Below, piece by piece: positions 1-15,800 of a stretch of 64,000 bases of DNA (position 1 is its first letter; the number at the start of each line of letters is the position of its first letter). The translations under genes were made by a program, and so were the position numbers. Below the pieces are notes generated by a model, which searched no databases, had not been told where the DNA came from, and saw nothing but the letters and a program-made list of their open reading frames with translations. The DNA comes from Casuarina equisetifolia. Taxonomy: Eukaryota > Streptophyta > Magnoliopsida > Fagales > Casuarinaceae. The stretch covers positions 4,465,583 to 4,529,582 of the forward strand of contig CM052359.1 of the NCBI GenBank assembly GCA_028551475.1, written 5' to 3'.

Positions 1-601
1 AATACAGTGTACCAGTGCTGGTCCGATCTTGTTTTGTTGTTTTATAAACAGCATTATAGTTTGTCAATCTTGAGACTGGATTTTTGTTGGTTTGTGGGCT
101 TTAGGTGGAATTTTCAGTTACATCTGAACCTTTATAGGAAAGCTTTTTCTACAAAACAGTCAAATTTGGAACTGGTAACTTACCCATGGCTGACCATCTT
201 CTTGGGGTCCTGTTACAACTTATATAAGTTCACTTGAGAATTTCTCCCTCCGAAAGTTATTTATTTTCACTTAAAATATTAGTCACTTGAGACTTCTGTG
301 ATTTGAATGGTTGGTTTGATCTAATACAATATGGGCGCTTCCTTTTATTTTTCTAGTGTAGATGTGGTTGCTATGCCGAACTATTTGTTTAGTTATCATT
401 GAGAACATTTTATAATCTTCGGTTTTTCACGAAGTCCCTTATCAATTTATGCCTCATTACTCTGCTGGTAGTTTCTCTGATTATATTTTGTAAAAAAACC
501 TAAATGAATGCCTGAAGATCTATCTCTTTACCTAATATCTTATTAAATTCTTTTTCTCCTGCTACTTAATTTACTTTTCTTGCTTCGTTTCTAAGTATCA
601 G

Positions 602-835
602 GTTACCCTTCATGAACGTGATAATGAAATGTCAAGGAAGCTGATTAGGATACTTAAGAAGGTTAGAGAAAACGACCGTTCATATTATCCGTTGTGTCAG
701 CTTGTAAGACAAGGTGAACAGCCAAGAGAAGGCTTCCTTCTACTTTCAAATCTCGTTGAGGATCAAATGGGGGGTACAAACGGTTATGTGGATTGGATTC
801 TACAAATACATCGGCAAGTCCAGCAAACTCCATAA
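602..835 (+). CDS. Terminal exon of an unrecognised gene
   Basis: An acceptor (AG at 600-601, after a T-rich tract) opens a frame that runs to a TAA at 833-835 and gives 77 residues. The stretch is charged at its start (HERDNEMSRKLIRILKKVR) and has a hydrophobic/amphipathic end (DWILQIHRQVQQTP). The polypeptide looks like real coding sequence but I do not recognise the family. Earlier exons would lie upstream; I could not place one with confidence in 1-600, and the gene may begin outside the window. The 3' UTR probably extends to roughly 1150. Confidence 0.5.
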   Translation, partial: VTLHERDNEMSRKLIRILKKVRENDRSYYPLCQLVRQGEQPREGFLLLSNLVEDQMGGTNGYVDWILQIHRQVQQTP

Positions 836-3092
836 TATAACAAGCTCAGAAAATCTATAGCATACAGGTAACAACTTCTGATGTTGACTTTGGTATTTCC
901 ATAACTCATTTACAAGTTGTATCTTTTTGCTTCCTAGAATCTTATACTCTGATTTTGAAGTAAAATTTTTTCGTGAAGTGATATTCTCTCGCTCTCTGAT
1001 GTCTTCCTTCATCTCTTGAATTCTGCAGGGGCTTAACAGCCATGTTCTGCACCTCATCTGTAAATTGACGGAACTTCTGGTTTGAAATCACGTTTCAGTT
1101 GAATTCAGACAAGGATTACCCCTCGAGAAGCTTTGATGGTTGAGATTAACTAAATAGTGATCAATTTATTTGTCCACCATAAAAGGATGTTATAACTAGG
1201 GGACATGTAGTTAGTGTCATAATCATACTCTGCTCGTTTCCAAATCGAGAAGGGGGGGGGGGGGGCAAAAAAAAAAAAAAAGGAAAGATAAAATTTTTGT
1301 ACGGCATAGCATGACTATTTTCTTTGTTTTTCTTTCTCTCTTAATTTGTTTGTATTTTGAAAATTTTCCTACATCCCATGATTGTTTGATAGAGATTCTG
1401 CAACTGCTTGGACACTAGATTATTTGATTTTGTTGAGTTACAATTGTCAGTTTATTTTGATGAGAAGAAACATTTATTCCCTTCTGTTGTGTTTGTCTTT
1501 GGCTTTGCATGAATCCCGCCGCTGATGAATTCAGCTAGTTCCCTGTGCTGCATATCTTCGTGTTTTAACTTAAAGACTCTCCGGGCAGCTGGGTTTGGAC
1601 AAGCACCTGAAATGACTCATCGCAGCCCATTGCCAAACCCGATTACCATATTCAGTTGCTTCTCCCCCTCAATTCCGAGATGGGTCTTTGAAATATCCTT
1701 GATAGCTTCTTTGCCATTGAAAGGGCCAATCTAATGTCTTCATCAACCAAAAGAAAGTGCAACTAGTTCCCAAGACCCTACTGCTAACGAGGAAGCTCAA
1801 GGTATTATGGGAGCAGGGATGCTTTGAACATCAACCTATTGACAGTTCCTATAAATCACGGGAACACTACAAGACATTTACTTCCGACAACATATTAAAG
1901 TGTGAAAATCATGAACACCATCTTCTGTGTTGTACTCCGCAAGGGAAGGGTGGAAACCCGAGATCTAAATCACGTGAAAGCTCAGATGCTGGAGACCCGC
2001 CACAGACAATTACTTTGCTTCCGACAAATAGGATTCACACAAAGAAAGCTCAATTAAAACTCTCTAATGGTGGCCGACAAAAAATACCATGCACATTCTC
2101 AGCTGCATGACCATAACTCGGTAAGGAGATGAAATCTTAGAATAACAAGGTTTTATTTCCCACGTTTGCGGAGAAAAGAGATGTTAGGAAAAGACAAAAA
2201 GAAAACGTGTTTATTTTAACGATGGGTAGCAAAACAAAGTGGCGGTCGGCCGGCAAAAGCTAGAGTTATGGGCTGGCAGCTAAAGAAAGAAGGGTTAGTC
2301 AAAGTATAGAATTGAAGGGTCAGCGTCTTCAACAGCATAAAGTCATAGGGAACGGCCATGCTGCCACTAGTTAATGCTTCCCTCATCACCCACTCCTTGC
2401 TCCGATCTGGTAGCCATGCCAACTTGCTTGCAAACCTACCCAAGTGATGAACATGGAACTTTCGGTGAATACATCTAATAGACTCCGTAAATTCAATTAT
2501 AAGTATATTCTTATTTCAAAAGTTAGTTCATGAAGTGGAGGATATACGAATGTTTAACCATATGCTTAAGACTTTAAAAATGTGAAACTAAATAACTACA
2601 TTGTCATCAAATCTATGTATAATGATCACTATCATATAGAAGAGTGTGATACATGGTTCCCTTTTATACATGAAAATTCTTCCCCTAGTTAGTTTGTAGG
2701 GAGAGGTTTCTTTGGTCTCTAGATAAGTGGTTACATGTTAAGCACAAATGAAATGTTTGATCCAATCATAGAAGATGAAAGTCTCATACTGAAAGCGTAA
2801 TCTTTTATGATAAAACTTAAATAAATAAAATGTTTATTTAACTTTTGAGTAAACTTTTAGGTTAAGTCTTGAGCCTATTAACAATCTTATCAAACTTCTC
2901 AAATCAGTTTATCTTATTTCCTATTGGTGTAGAGATTGGTTTGCATTCAACCATCTTAGTTTTGAAAATCTATTGCGTACTTTTGTTGGCACATAAACAA
3001 TCCTTCACTCATTCCTTCCACCTCGAGCCCAAGAAAGAGCTTTAATTCTTTAAGATCTTTCAGTTGGAATCGTACCGACGACTTCTCCAGGA
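836..3092. other. Intergenic, no supported gene
   Basis: This holds the likely 3' UTR of the upstream gene and then low-complexity and AT-rich DNA. At about 1252-1281 there is a run of 14 G, one C and 15 A. Small open frames at 1525-1734, 1757-2110 (+) and 2216-2443 (-) show no motif or splice context that I can recognise. Confidence 0.5.
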
Positions 3093-3524
3093 TTAGGATA
3101 TGATCACACCTTCAACATCACCTTTAATGTAAGGTCGTCCTCTTAACTTATTGCCTTGCGCTTTCACAAGCAGACTCGAATCGGATGGCTCGACAACATA
3201 TCCATTCTGCACCAGAGACTCTGGTATCTCGGCTGCATGAACTGCACAAAATGCCGATAATGACATGGAAATCGAACAACTCAATTAGAATATTGAACTG
3301 TCAGGATCAAAGAATAGTTTAATCACACAACTTGAGGCAAAACAATGACATCCTAGCACTAGTGACATAGCTATAGCAGCATAGGCCTCTGGAGCAAAGC
3401 GGAATCTATCATCATTATCTGCCATGTCTGCAACAGCCTTATATTCACTCAGGAATCTTTCTAATACCTTCCATTTCTCTAACATGGCAAAGACTTCAAC
3501 ATCTGCGACTGTTAACTTCCTCAT
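3093..3524 (-). pseudogene. Unrecognised coding remnant with in-frame stop
   Basis: Read on the minus strand, one frame runs from an ATG at 3524 to a stop at 3093, broken by a single TAA at 3285-3287. The protein is well composed (EVFAMLEKWKVLERFL, then RFRFAPEAYAAIAMSL; after the stop, EIPESLVQNGYVVEPSDSS). The stop could be spliced out by an intron from a GTGCTAG-type donor after the AIAMSL codons to a TTTTGTGCAG acceptor, which would join AIAMSL to HAAEIPESL. It may therefore be a short two-exon gene piece or a pseudogene. I do not recognise the family. Confidence 0.3.
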
Positions 3525-5450
3525 CTGCGAGACTAATTTATTCTTTTACGTAGGATAAGAGTTTCAAATTGAAAGATAAGTTTTTTGAGATAAAATTTAA
3601 ATTAAAGATTTTTTTAAAAATTTTTAAACTAATTTTTATGTTAAACTTTGATTCTTAATGCATTTATCTACCAAATGCCCATTTGTGTGTTATACTTATT
3701 TTAGGAAAATCCATTGATTAGTTAAGAAATTGTTAAAAATTATATCAACTTGTTTTGAAAAAAGAGGGCATAAAATAGAATTTGAGTTCTTGATGAGTTC
3801 CCTAATAATTTAAAATTAGACATCCACATCGATAACAAAAGTTATTTTTACCTATTGGCTTTGTATGATCAGAAGTTTGTACAATTCAACCTAAGCATTA
3901 AAAGATTGCTATTATTTTGAAAATATTAAGATAACTTATTGTGACTATGATTCTTCATATACCAACAACATTGTCAAGATGTTGATAATTTTTTGTGTTT
4001 GGTCGTGTTTTCATATGGTCTTGAACTGATGGAACACCTGCCTAAATTTTATACGTTCATCATTGACTTCAATAAAAGCCTTGTCTGATTCAGGACAAGG
4101 GTATGATCGTCATTTTGTCCAGATGTGATAATCTTAGAGGTGGCTTTGGCTGAAGTCTTTCGTCTTTTAGTCCTTGAGCGGCAAAAGGCATTGAGGGTAT
4201 ATTCGCATGTTGGAGAAATGATTCAGGCACTCCCTTTGATAACACGGGCGCTCATTATGAAAAGACGATGTTAACCTCACAAAGCCCATCTCTATCATTT
4301 TACACTAATTCGTTGAATCATAGCATGAAACATCATCTACTTTGATTGGGATTATTTAATTGCGGCCGGAATGGACAAGATGATTATAATGCACCACGAG
4401 TTAAGAGTGCCGTTGGTCAATTCAACAAGTTTGAAGTAGAAAAACCAGCTAAGAGACTACTTTCAAGCGAGTTGTACTAGTATGAATTGAAAGAATCAAA
4501 ATAAGAACATTATTATAGGAAGATTTGAATAGACTACTTCAATACTTTGGATTTCTTGAGGTTAATGTTTTTCATCCTTTCTTCTTTTATTTTTTTATGT
4601 GTAAAAAAACTCACACATCTAAATGTTAAACCCTATTGACTTATTGTTAAGTTAACAAGTGATTAATAAAGTCAATATTTATTAAACCAATGCTTTGTAA
4701 GTTTAGATTTTACAAAACTCTTGTATATCTGTGTTTTGGTATTACGAGAAGGGTTATTAATAGAAAACTACCATAATCAATGTATTATGAGTTAATTTGG
4801 AACATTATAATCTTGAAAAAGTGGTAATATATGTAAAAACTAAAAATCAAGTTCAAATGCTATTTTTGACTTATTTCACTCTATGGGGTTGTTTCCTAAA
4901 GAAAAATAGTTCGGAAATGACTATATATTACCTCAATAAGTGGCTAAACTATCTATTTTAATTTGGAATGATTATCTAGTACTTTTAAGTTACAGTTAAC
5001 AAAGAATTATTTAATAACCATAAAATTTATGATGAAAATCAAAATTACAATAGTTGAAAGAATAGTAGATTAATCATAATCTTATCTACCCGGACTCAAA
5101 AGCTTTCATAATTTGGCATCCAAAGTTCAAGTTCATAGCTGATTATTTATGGAAAGGGGCAGAGATGCCAAGATGAAGCCCCTTTGAGCATTTATAAAAC
5201 ATCCACCTTTTGAGAATTCTCATAACACAAAAACAAAGCTTGAAAAGTAAGTTTGAACGGTCAAAAAGGATGCCAGAGTTGTTATAAAGGTTGCCCATTT
5301 GCGTTTTGGGATTTTCCTGTGAAAATATAATTTACTCGAGAAAAAAAAAAGGAAACACAGCTAAGAGTATTATATTTTAGGGTTCTTCTTTGACTGTTAC
5401 CAGCGCATTATAGCAGACACCCACAGAAAAAAGCAAGTCCTTAACTTTCT
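3525..5450. other. AT-rich intergenic and promoter region
   Basis: No coding region is supported. The right end, from about 5200, should hold the promoter of the GSK3-type kinase gene; a CT-rich stretch (about 5440-5460, CTTTCTCTCTCCGACAC) resembles the pyrimidine-rich leader common at plant transcript starts. Confidence 0.4.
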
Positions 5451-5459
5451 CTCTCCGAC

Positions 5460-5577
5460 ACACAAATCCACGGAGGGAAAGGCAGAGCTCTGGAGCATCG
5501 AAGCGCTTGGATCTAAGCCTCCGATTCTCTTGAGTGTTGTGGTTAAAGGAGCTAGTTTTTATGCCGGGAAATTTCTG
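5460..5577 (+). other. Probable 5' UTR exon of the GSK3-type kinase gene
   Basis: A GC-richer block ends at a good donor (CTG|GTATGA at 5577/5578) and is followed by about 1 kb of T-rich, intron-like DNA before the first coding ATG at 6571. Shaggy-kinase genes of plants commonly have an intron in the 5' UTR. The transcript start and the acceptor of this leader intron are not certain (candidates near 5939 and 6511). A short upstream ATG lies at about 5561. Confidence 0.4.
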
Positions 5578-6570
5578 GTATGATCGTCTTGGGTTTGTTA
5601 TTCTGATTCCCTTTCCTCGGTTTTTTCTTGTTGTTATGCTATGTTCGATGATTTTTTGGTTCTGGGTTTTGTTGTTTTTGTTTGATTTTTAACTTTTGCG
5701 TTTTGGTTGGGTTTGCTGGGTGGACTTTTGTTTGGTATGGATCTATTGGTCGCTGTGAGCTTCTTTTTTGTTTGGTTGATTTTGTTGAGTTGCTGACTAA
5801 CAATTCTGGGTTGGATTTGAGGGCCTTGATTTTTTATTTTTGAATTTTCTTCTCTATCTCTTTATCATTTCTTACGAGGTCTGAAGGATTTGCGTTTTTT
5901 TGCTTCTCTTTCTGTTGGTTAATATGTGTTTTTTATCAGGTAAATAAAAAAACTCCTTTTGGGTTGGCCCTATGGATCTCTGGGTCTCTTTCTCTCCCCG
6001 TCTCTAAATTCCCCTCCCTAACCTCTTGTGGCAACTCCAGGTTTTCATTTTCCTGTCCCAAGAAATTGCAACTACGCTTGATGGGTTTATATGGCTTTAG
6101 TTTCTTTTGCCGAAGTAGCAAGTTTTGGACATCCAAAAGACTATGCATACTTTTATTATCGACTATCTTGAGTATGTTGTTGAACTATTTTGTTAAATAG
6201 TTCGTTTAGAATGGTGAAGAAAACTCTTCCTTTTGTGTTTGGAAGGATTAGAAATGGAATTTGGCGAAGGTTGGAACTTTTTTTTTTTTTTTGGGTTTTG
6301 TTTATAGGTCGGGAAATTTGTGATTTCAGCTCATTTTGAGTGAATCTTGTATAGTCTGCTAGTTTGATATTTTCGCTGTCTCATTCTGTTTCTTTCCGTT
6401 TAAGATAAAACATCTTGTGTAGATGATGTGCATGGATCTGGATGCATCGTTCTGTGTTTATTTGATGTACTGTTCTATGTCTGAATTTGTTATTGGATTT
6501 TGATTTGAAAGGTAAATGGTTAGCTTACAGAGGTGAAAATAGAACGAGACATCAGGAAACTTCAAAATCA

Positions 6571-10176
<3,606 letters not shown>

Positions 10177-12140
10177 TTTCATAGAATTGTAGCAAACTTG
10201 CAAGTGTTGCCCACATAAGGAATCTACGTGTCCCCTTTATTGGTGTTTATTTGTTCGCTTTTCTTTAATATCTTTTGCTGTATTATCCTGTTTTGTAAAA
10301 GCAGATTTAGAGATATGCTACTTATTTACCCAAGCCTCAATGGGTGCTCTTATTACCCCCCCTGTTCCTGTGTCACAGCAGCTTGTAACCTCACATAGAA
10401 GACAAACAAACATCAGCACTATCTAAATGTTTCTATCTGTATTGCTGTTTGTAGCAGACAATATCATAATTTGTCTCGTTCTTTCTATATGCATTGGGAT
10501 TTCAATTCTAGCGTAGGATTTCAGCAGTCATCATCTAACAGAGGGCTAAAACAATGTTCTAACTTCCACAAAGCTCCTCAATGCTCCATAAATATATATA
10601 TATATAAACAACCATGCTGGATCTGGCACGATAATCATTGCAAGCAATCATGATGTTCGTTTAACCCCACACAAGGTCCCACATCGTGGTGGTTTGCCAG
10701 TCGGTTTCACATGATTGAAAATTTTTAAAAGGAAAAGAAGCCGTTGCTGTTCAATTTCGAATACTTGAAGGGGGGTCAAAGTAAGCGGCTCAGATTCCAT
10801 CAATTTTCTACTCCGCTGGATAAACTTGACAGTGTAGGCTCTCACATGCTGCCGTCTGTTGGATAAAGAACAAAGTTCCATGGTGGGTCACCTTCAATTA
10901 TTGAATTGGTTGTTGAAGTTGTCAAGGAAGAAATCATGTTCGGTCCACTCGGCTGGCGTCTTTGATGCCTTCTGGTCTTTTGCTGCCGACTTTTCGTGCC
11001 GTGTACCAAACCCATTCAATGCAAGAAACTAAACGCTACCAACCTCATCTTCTTACAACAGTTATCCAAAGGGGATTTGACTGTTCTTGGTCTCTAACGT
11101 TTGTTGAAATTTAGATTGAGGTTGTTTCTTCAAGATGTGTTTTATTAGAATCAAAGTTCCTTGAACTTGAAATAAAGACTAAAATGAAAAAAGAGACTTT
11201 AATTTTTTGAGTTAGATTTTATGTTGAATGTGTTCGAGTTATTTCACCTGGTGTGAATTTTGAACCCAATAACACTTAATATATAAGAGAGTGTATGCAT
11301 GATGAAAGTTTATATCATAAACCTACTTAGTCTCTCAAGTCTTTGGTATTGATTAATAATATTATTGGGCTTTTACTTTTCTTAAAAACTAGTTTATAAG
11401 GAAGTTTTATCTTTGTACTTATAAACTTAATTTTACTTTTCTCTGTCCAAAAATGGTCTTACAACTTTTGAATTAACCTTGAGTCAAAACATAAGATTGA
11501 AATGATGAGTTTTGATTTTGATTTTGATTTCGTATTCCTTTTTTTCTCTATCAATAGCTTCCCTATGACCCAAGCTTGGTTTTGACGTGGACAAGTGTTC
11601 TTCCTGATTTTTCATCCTTTGTTAATTTTCCGTTTGAAAAGAACAAAAAAGGTATGTTTCCTCTTTTTTTTTTTTTTTCTCTCTACTTTCCTTACTTTTA
11701 CTGTACCATCGTTCTTTCCCATGGACCGACGGAGTAGTACTCACGACGCGCGATGCAGTGGTCGTATAGGGGACGCGAAAGCAAACGTCTGGTCGCTCAA
11801 GATTCCCAAGATAAACGACTTGACGTTCAGTGCGAGGAAGAATGCCGTTGGGCCAAGGCTTCGGCGCTTCTTTTTTTCTTTTCCCGTTCTCCTCTGCTTT
11901 CTCCCCCATCAAACATGCTTATGACCCTCTGTAACTGATGATGAGCGGTTTTTGGTGGAAGATACCTTCTGTCAAGATGATATCTTTTTGAAAAATCCCT
12001 AATCGTGTTGCATTTTCTTTGATTACCCTAGTTGTTTCGTTGTATGTTGAATAACTGGCTAGAGGTTATTCGCTGTTCCCCGCGAGGGCCATTGGTGTAT
12101 ATCAGTTTTATGAAGAAGAAATTTTGATATTTGTGGCTTA
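10177..12140. other. GSK3 3' UTR and intergenic DNA
   Basis: The first 300-450 bases are likely 3' UTR of the kinase gene, with a (TA)n stretch near 10593-10606. The remainder is AT-rich with T-runs. Open frames at 10648-10881 (-), 11595-11924 (+) and 11622-11912 (-) overlap one another or lack any recognisable motif. A 13-base match to the start of the zinc-finger gene (GAATGCCGTTGGG) occurs at about 11840-11853. Confidence 0.4.
10676..10686 (+). promoter_or_regulatory. USE-like element of plant U-snRNA promoters
   Basis: The 11-mer GTCCCACATCG matches exactly the plant upstream sequence element (RTCCCACATCG) that drives U-snRNA, U3 and 7SL RNA genes. A weak TATA-like TTTTTAAAAG follows about 46 bases downstream, longer than the standard 24-36 base spacing, and I do not recognise an snRNA after it. 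It may be a relic, part of a repeat, or chance. Confidence 0.3.
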
Positions 12141-12148
12141 ATTTTATA

Positions 12149-12330
12149 TTTTTATGACTGCTTTTACTCCTAATCTTACTTATTCTCAATTTTAGTTCAC
12201 ATGGGGTTTTAGTACAGGTAAATGTGGGGATTTCATGTGGTAATATACTTCCATGACTAAAATCCTTCCTCGAAAGGGTGGGAATAAGTCTGCCACCTCT
12301 TGCCTTTGTGGATTGGGGATAAGTCTGCTA
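12149..12330 (+). pseudogene. Decayed copy of the last intron and exon of the zinc-finger gene
   Basis: This segment aligns with about 24470-24632. It shares the intron end (TTTATGACTGCTTTTACTCC here against TTTATGACTACTTTACTCC there) and the gene's terminal codons (TTTGTGGATTGGGGATAA, encoding FVDWG and stop). The middle of the exon is heavily changed and the acceptor is not clean. It is the zinc-finger half of the unit whose ABC half is intact at 12881-20818. Confidence 0.7.
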
Positions 12331-12880
12331 CGTTGTTTGTTTTTCTTTCTTGATGTGCTAGTTAAATAAATATTATGTTTCCTAAGACATTTATTAGTTG
12401 CTGTTGGTATGTTTTATTAGATATTGAAATAAACGATGCGGCTTGGGTACATGGTTCTAGACTGAAACGTGTTGCTCATCTTGTCCTCCGTTAACACAAT
12501 GGAAATCTCCTGTGGGCGTCTTGTTTGTTGGTTGTGTGAGCTCTTTCAAACCAGAGGATTGCTCTAAGTTGGTTGAGGCTGCTTGTTGTACCTTCGACGC
12601 TAGAAGTTCTTCCAAAGAGTTTTCTTTCTGAATCCTTTGCAGGGACACTCAATTTGATACAATAGTTTCGGAAAAAAGGAAACTTATAGTTGTAAGTGAA
12701 TGCATCACACTACCCAAGTTATGGGAAAAAGTAGGAAATGGTGCTCTAAGCATTGTACATTATAGCTGAATGTATCTCGTATGATTTAGCCTGTAGGCTT
12801 TCTATTGGTCAACTACTGTACACTTTCTGCATTGTTTTCTTGCTTTGTTGCTTGAGCTGCATATAAAGTCTTTGGTTACT

Positions 12881-15800
12881 CTAGATGTGAGGGGGTGAGT
12901 TGTGCTTCATCACAACAAAGAAGATAGAGGCGAGGCTGACAAACAAGATGCACATTGCGGACAAGATGAGTATGTCTATAGCTATCCTCTCATGGCTTAA
13001 ACTTCTTGAAGTCGCCAACTTATCCCATACATAAGAACCATCTGGAAATCGTGGGCACCTGCACTCTGATCCACACCCTTCTGTATTGCAGTAGAAACTG
13101 ATTGAGGTCACTGCATTCAGTGCATACTGGAATGGATTAATCCAGTACAACCATCTGTAAAACTTAATGTCAGAGAACACTACCACTACACCAGAAGCTG
13201 AAACCCAAATTGATGTCAAAATTGATATAGCAAATGCAGCTATTGTTGGCACTGGTGCTAGGAAAGTGATCATCATTCCAAAATACGTTAGACATAGTGT
13301 AAACAGGAAGAGTACTATCCAGTATGTCACAAATTCTGAAGGGGATTCTGTCCCTATACCTGCCATGCCATTCCCGATTCCTACAACTGCAAGTGTTGCT
13401 ATGAGAAAATAAGGAATCTCACCCACCGCCCATGATAGAGGATAAAGGAGTGGAAGATACATTCCAGCTCTTTTTTCCCTAAAGTAGACCAGCCTGTCTG
13501 TGCCTATTTGGGGAACGACATTGTTTGCTGAGATCACTCCTATGAGTATAACTTGCATGTACATGTATAGTGAACGTGAGGTAGCACCATATGCATCTTT
13601 GTATTCGATCTGAAAATACAGGGATCCCATCAAGAGACCAATCATCACGCATCCTGTAAGTCTACCATATGTATATTGCACATTCCTCCACAAGAATCTT
13701 TGCGTTCTGAGCAGTACTAAAACAGCTTGCCTTGAATATGTAGCTTGGTATGTAGCTTGGTATGTAGAAGATAAAGAATTTCTTCTTCTATTCTCGATCA
13801 TCTTCTTTATGCTGCAAATCATCTCTTTATTAATCTCCTGCAAAGAACTGGCCTGATAGATATCTGTAAAATTTAGAGGAGAAATGACCCTCGTTTTTAT
13901 TCCTAGACCAAGAGTCCCCATGACAAATCCAACCGGTGTTTCTTTCATGGAATAATGAGGAGCATTAGGGATTGATTTGAAGTAGTCTAGCAAGATGTTG
14001 CTGTTAGATCCTACTGGCCCGAAATATGCTTGATTCCCTTCCCGTGTTAGGATGAGAGCTAGGTCAAAGAATGAAAGTGTGCGTGCACTAGGGTGTGTTA
14101 GAGTAGCAACAGTCACGCAACCTGAATTTGACACTTGAGACAGAATATTGAGGATGGTGAAAGTTCCTGTAGTATCAAGGCCAGAAATTGGTTCTTCAAG
14201 GAAGAGAATACTTGGGTTAGCAGCCAACTCAACTGCAATGGTTATTTTTTTGGCGATCTCAAACGTTTTCCCAGTGGCATCATGAAGAGAACCTATAAGT
14301 TCATTGGAGTAGGGCAGTAGACCAAGTTGGTAGAGGACCAACTCAACATGAATGCGGCGACTTGTAGGGCTAATCTCTTGTCCAAGATGTAATGCGGCAC
14401 TAAATTGAAGGGATTCCCGGACAGAGAGGTATGGTTGGTGGGCATCCAGTGACTCCACATAGCCTATTAGTCTGGAGTAGGCAGCGCCAATCCCTAAACC
14501 ATTAGCATGGAGATTGCCACTTAAGCATCCACTTATAGGTACTCTTCCTGCCAGGCATTTTAGGAGTGTGGCCTTGCTTGTTTTATTACCACCAAGTATC
14601 GCTAGCATTGTCTTGGGTGTTGCATAACCTGTAACGTTGTTGAAAACGGGTATGCCTTCTTTAGTTTCCCTGTCACACCTGACACAACGAGTAAAATTTG
14701 AAGAATTATCTCATTGGGATCAAGCCTCCAATCTTATAAGAGCAAGTGGGGCTCTCCCCTTGATTTTTTCTCTAGCTATTGTTATTAGTGTTGTTATTTT
14801 ATTTTGTGTTATACTTTTCCATAGTTTTGGGCACGTGGACGAAGGAGTGGGAAACAAACCTTGTGAAGGATAGCTCTTCGAAAAGTAGAGTTGCTTGCTT
14901 CAATGGAATGTCTAAACCATGCCTCTTCAGGTCAATTTGGAATTCCTGTATCCATTTATCGACAACTCCTTTGTCTTTCGTTCTGTCACTGCATGATCTT
15001 AAATTTTGTTTTTCAGTATATACAGAAGCCCCAAAATTATCAGAATGTCCATTGTTGCTGTTGTGTGATGAAAATTCACTCTCTTTGAGTTCCCCATAAT
15101 TTCTAATTATGGGGGTCTTTTTGAGATGGGGTAGCGAATGACTCATTCCCAAGAACTCTATCTTCTTTAGCGCCACTATTGTCAACAACTTTGCAATTAG
15201 TGTCCAGCCTAGGAGAATGACGTAAGGCAACCATGGTATCTTAGAATCTTCATAAAGCTCATAGAAGACAATGTAGGCTTTTCCAACTGTCATTGCTGGG
15301 AACTTGTCACAGAAAGAAAGTTGGCCAAGGTGTTTCGAACAAGGGTCTGTATAACCCTTATAAAATTGGGTCCTGCAGAATGAGACATTAGCCCAGTGAA
15401 CAGGGTTCACGTAAGTGAGCCATTTCCAGTAAGTTGGGATATTTGATGGATAGATTACAAAGCCACTGAAGAGAAGGAGAACTGAGACAAGCAGACCTGC
15501 AACAAGCACGTGAGAATAACATTGAAAGCGGTACTTGATGCAAATGTAGGGCAACTTAAAGCTAGATTGACTTAAATGAAGTAGATGTGAGAATAATCAA
15601 ACTGTTAAAGGAACATATTGCGGTGAAGCATGGCTATTGAAACTCAAAATTACAAACAAAGCTACAATGTGTACTTTCAAATGGTTTTTAAGGATACATC
15701 ATTGTACTAGATATCTATTTTTCGTACATCTGTATTCTAATGCTTGCAATACTCACATGCATGATGTGGAACTATATGACCTTCTATTTAGTACAAACAA

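Noticed and set aside
10648-10881. 77-codon minus-strand frame that could be a small gene
   Set aside because: No family motif, promoter or splice context; it overlaps the USE-like site and I cannot support it.
11595-11938. Three overlapping open frames of 61-109 codons on both strands
   Set aside because: They arise from the same GC-richer patch and poly-T tract, contradict one another and show no motif.
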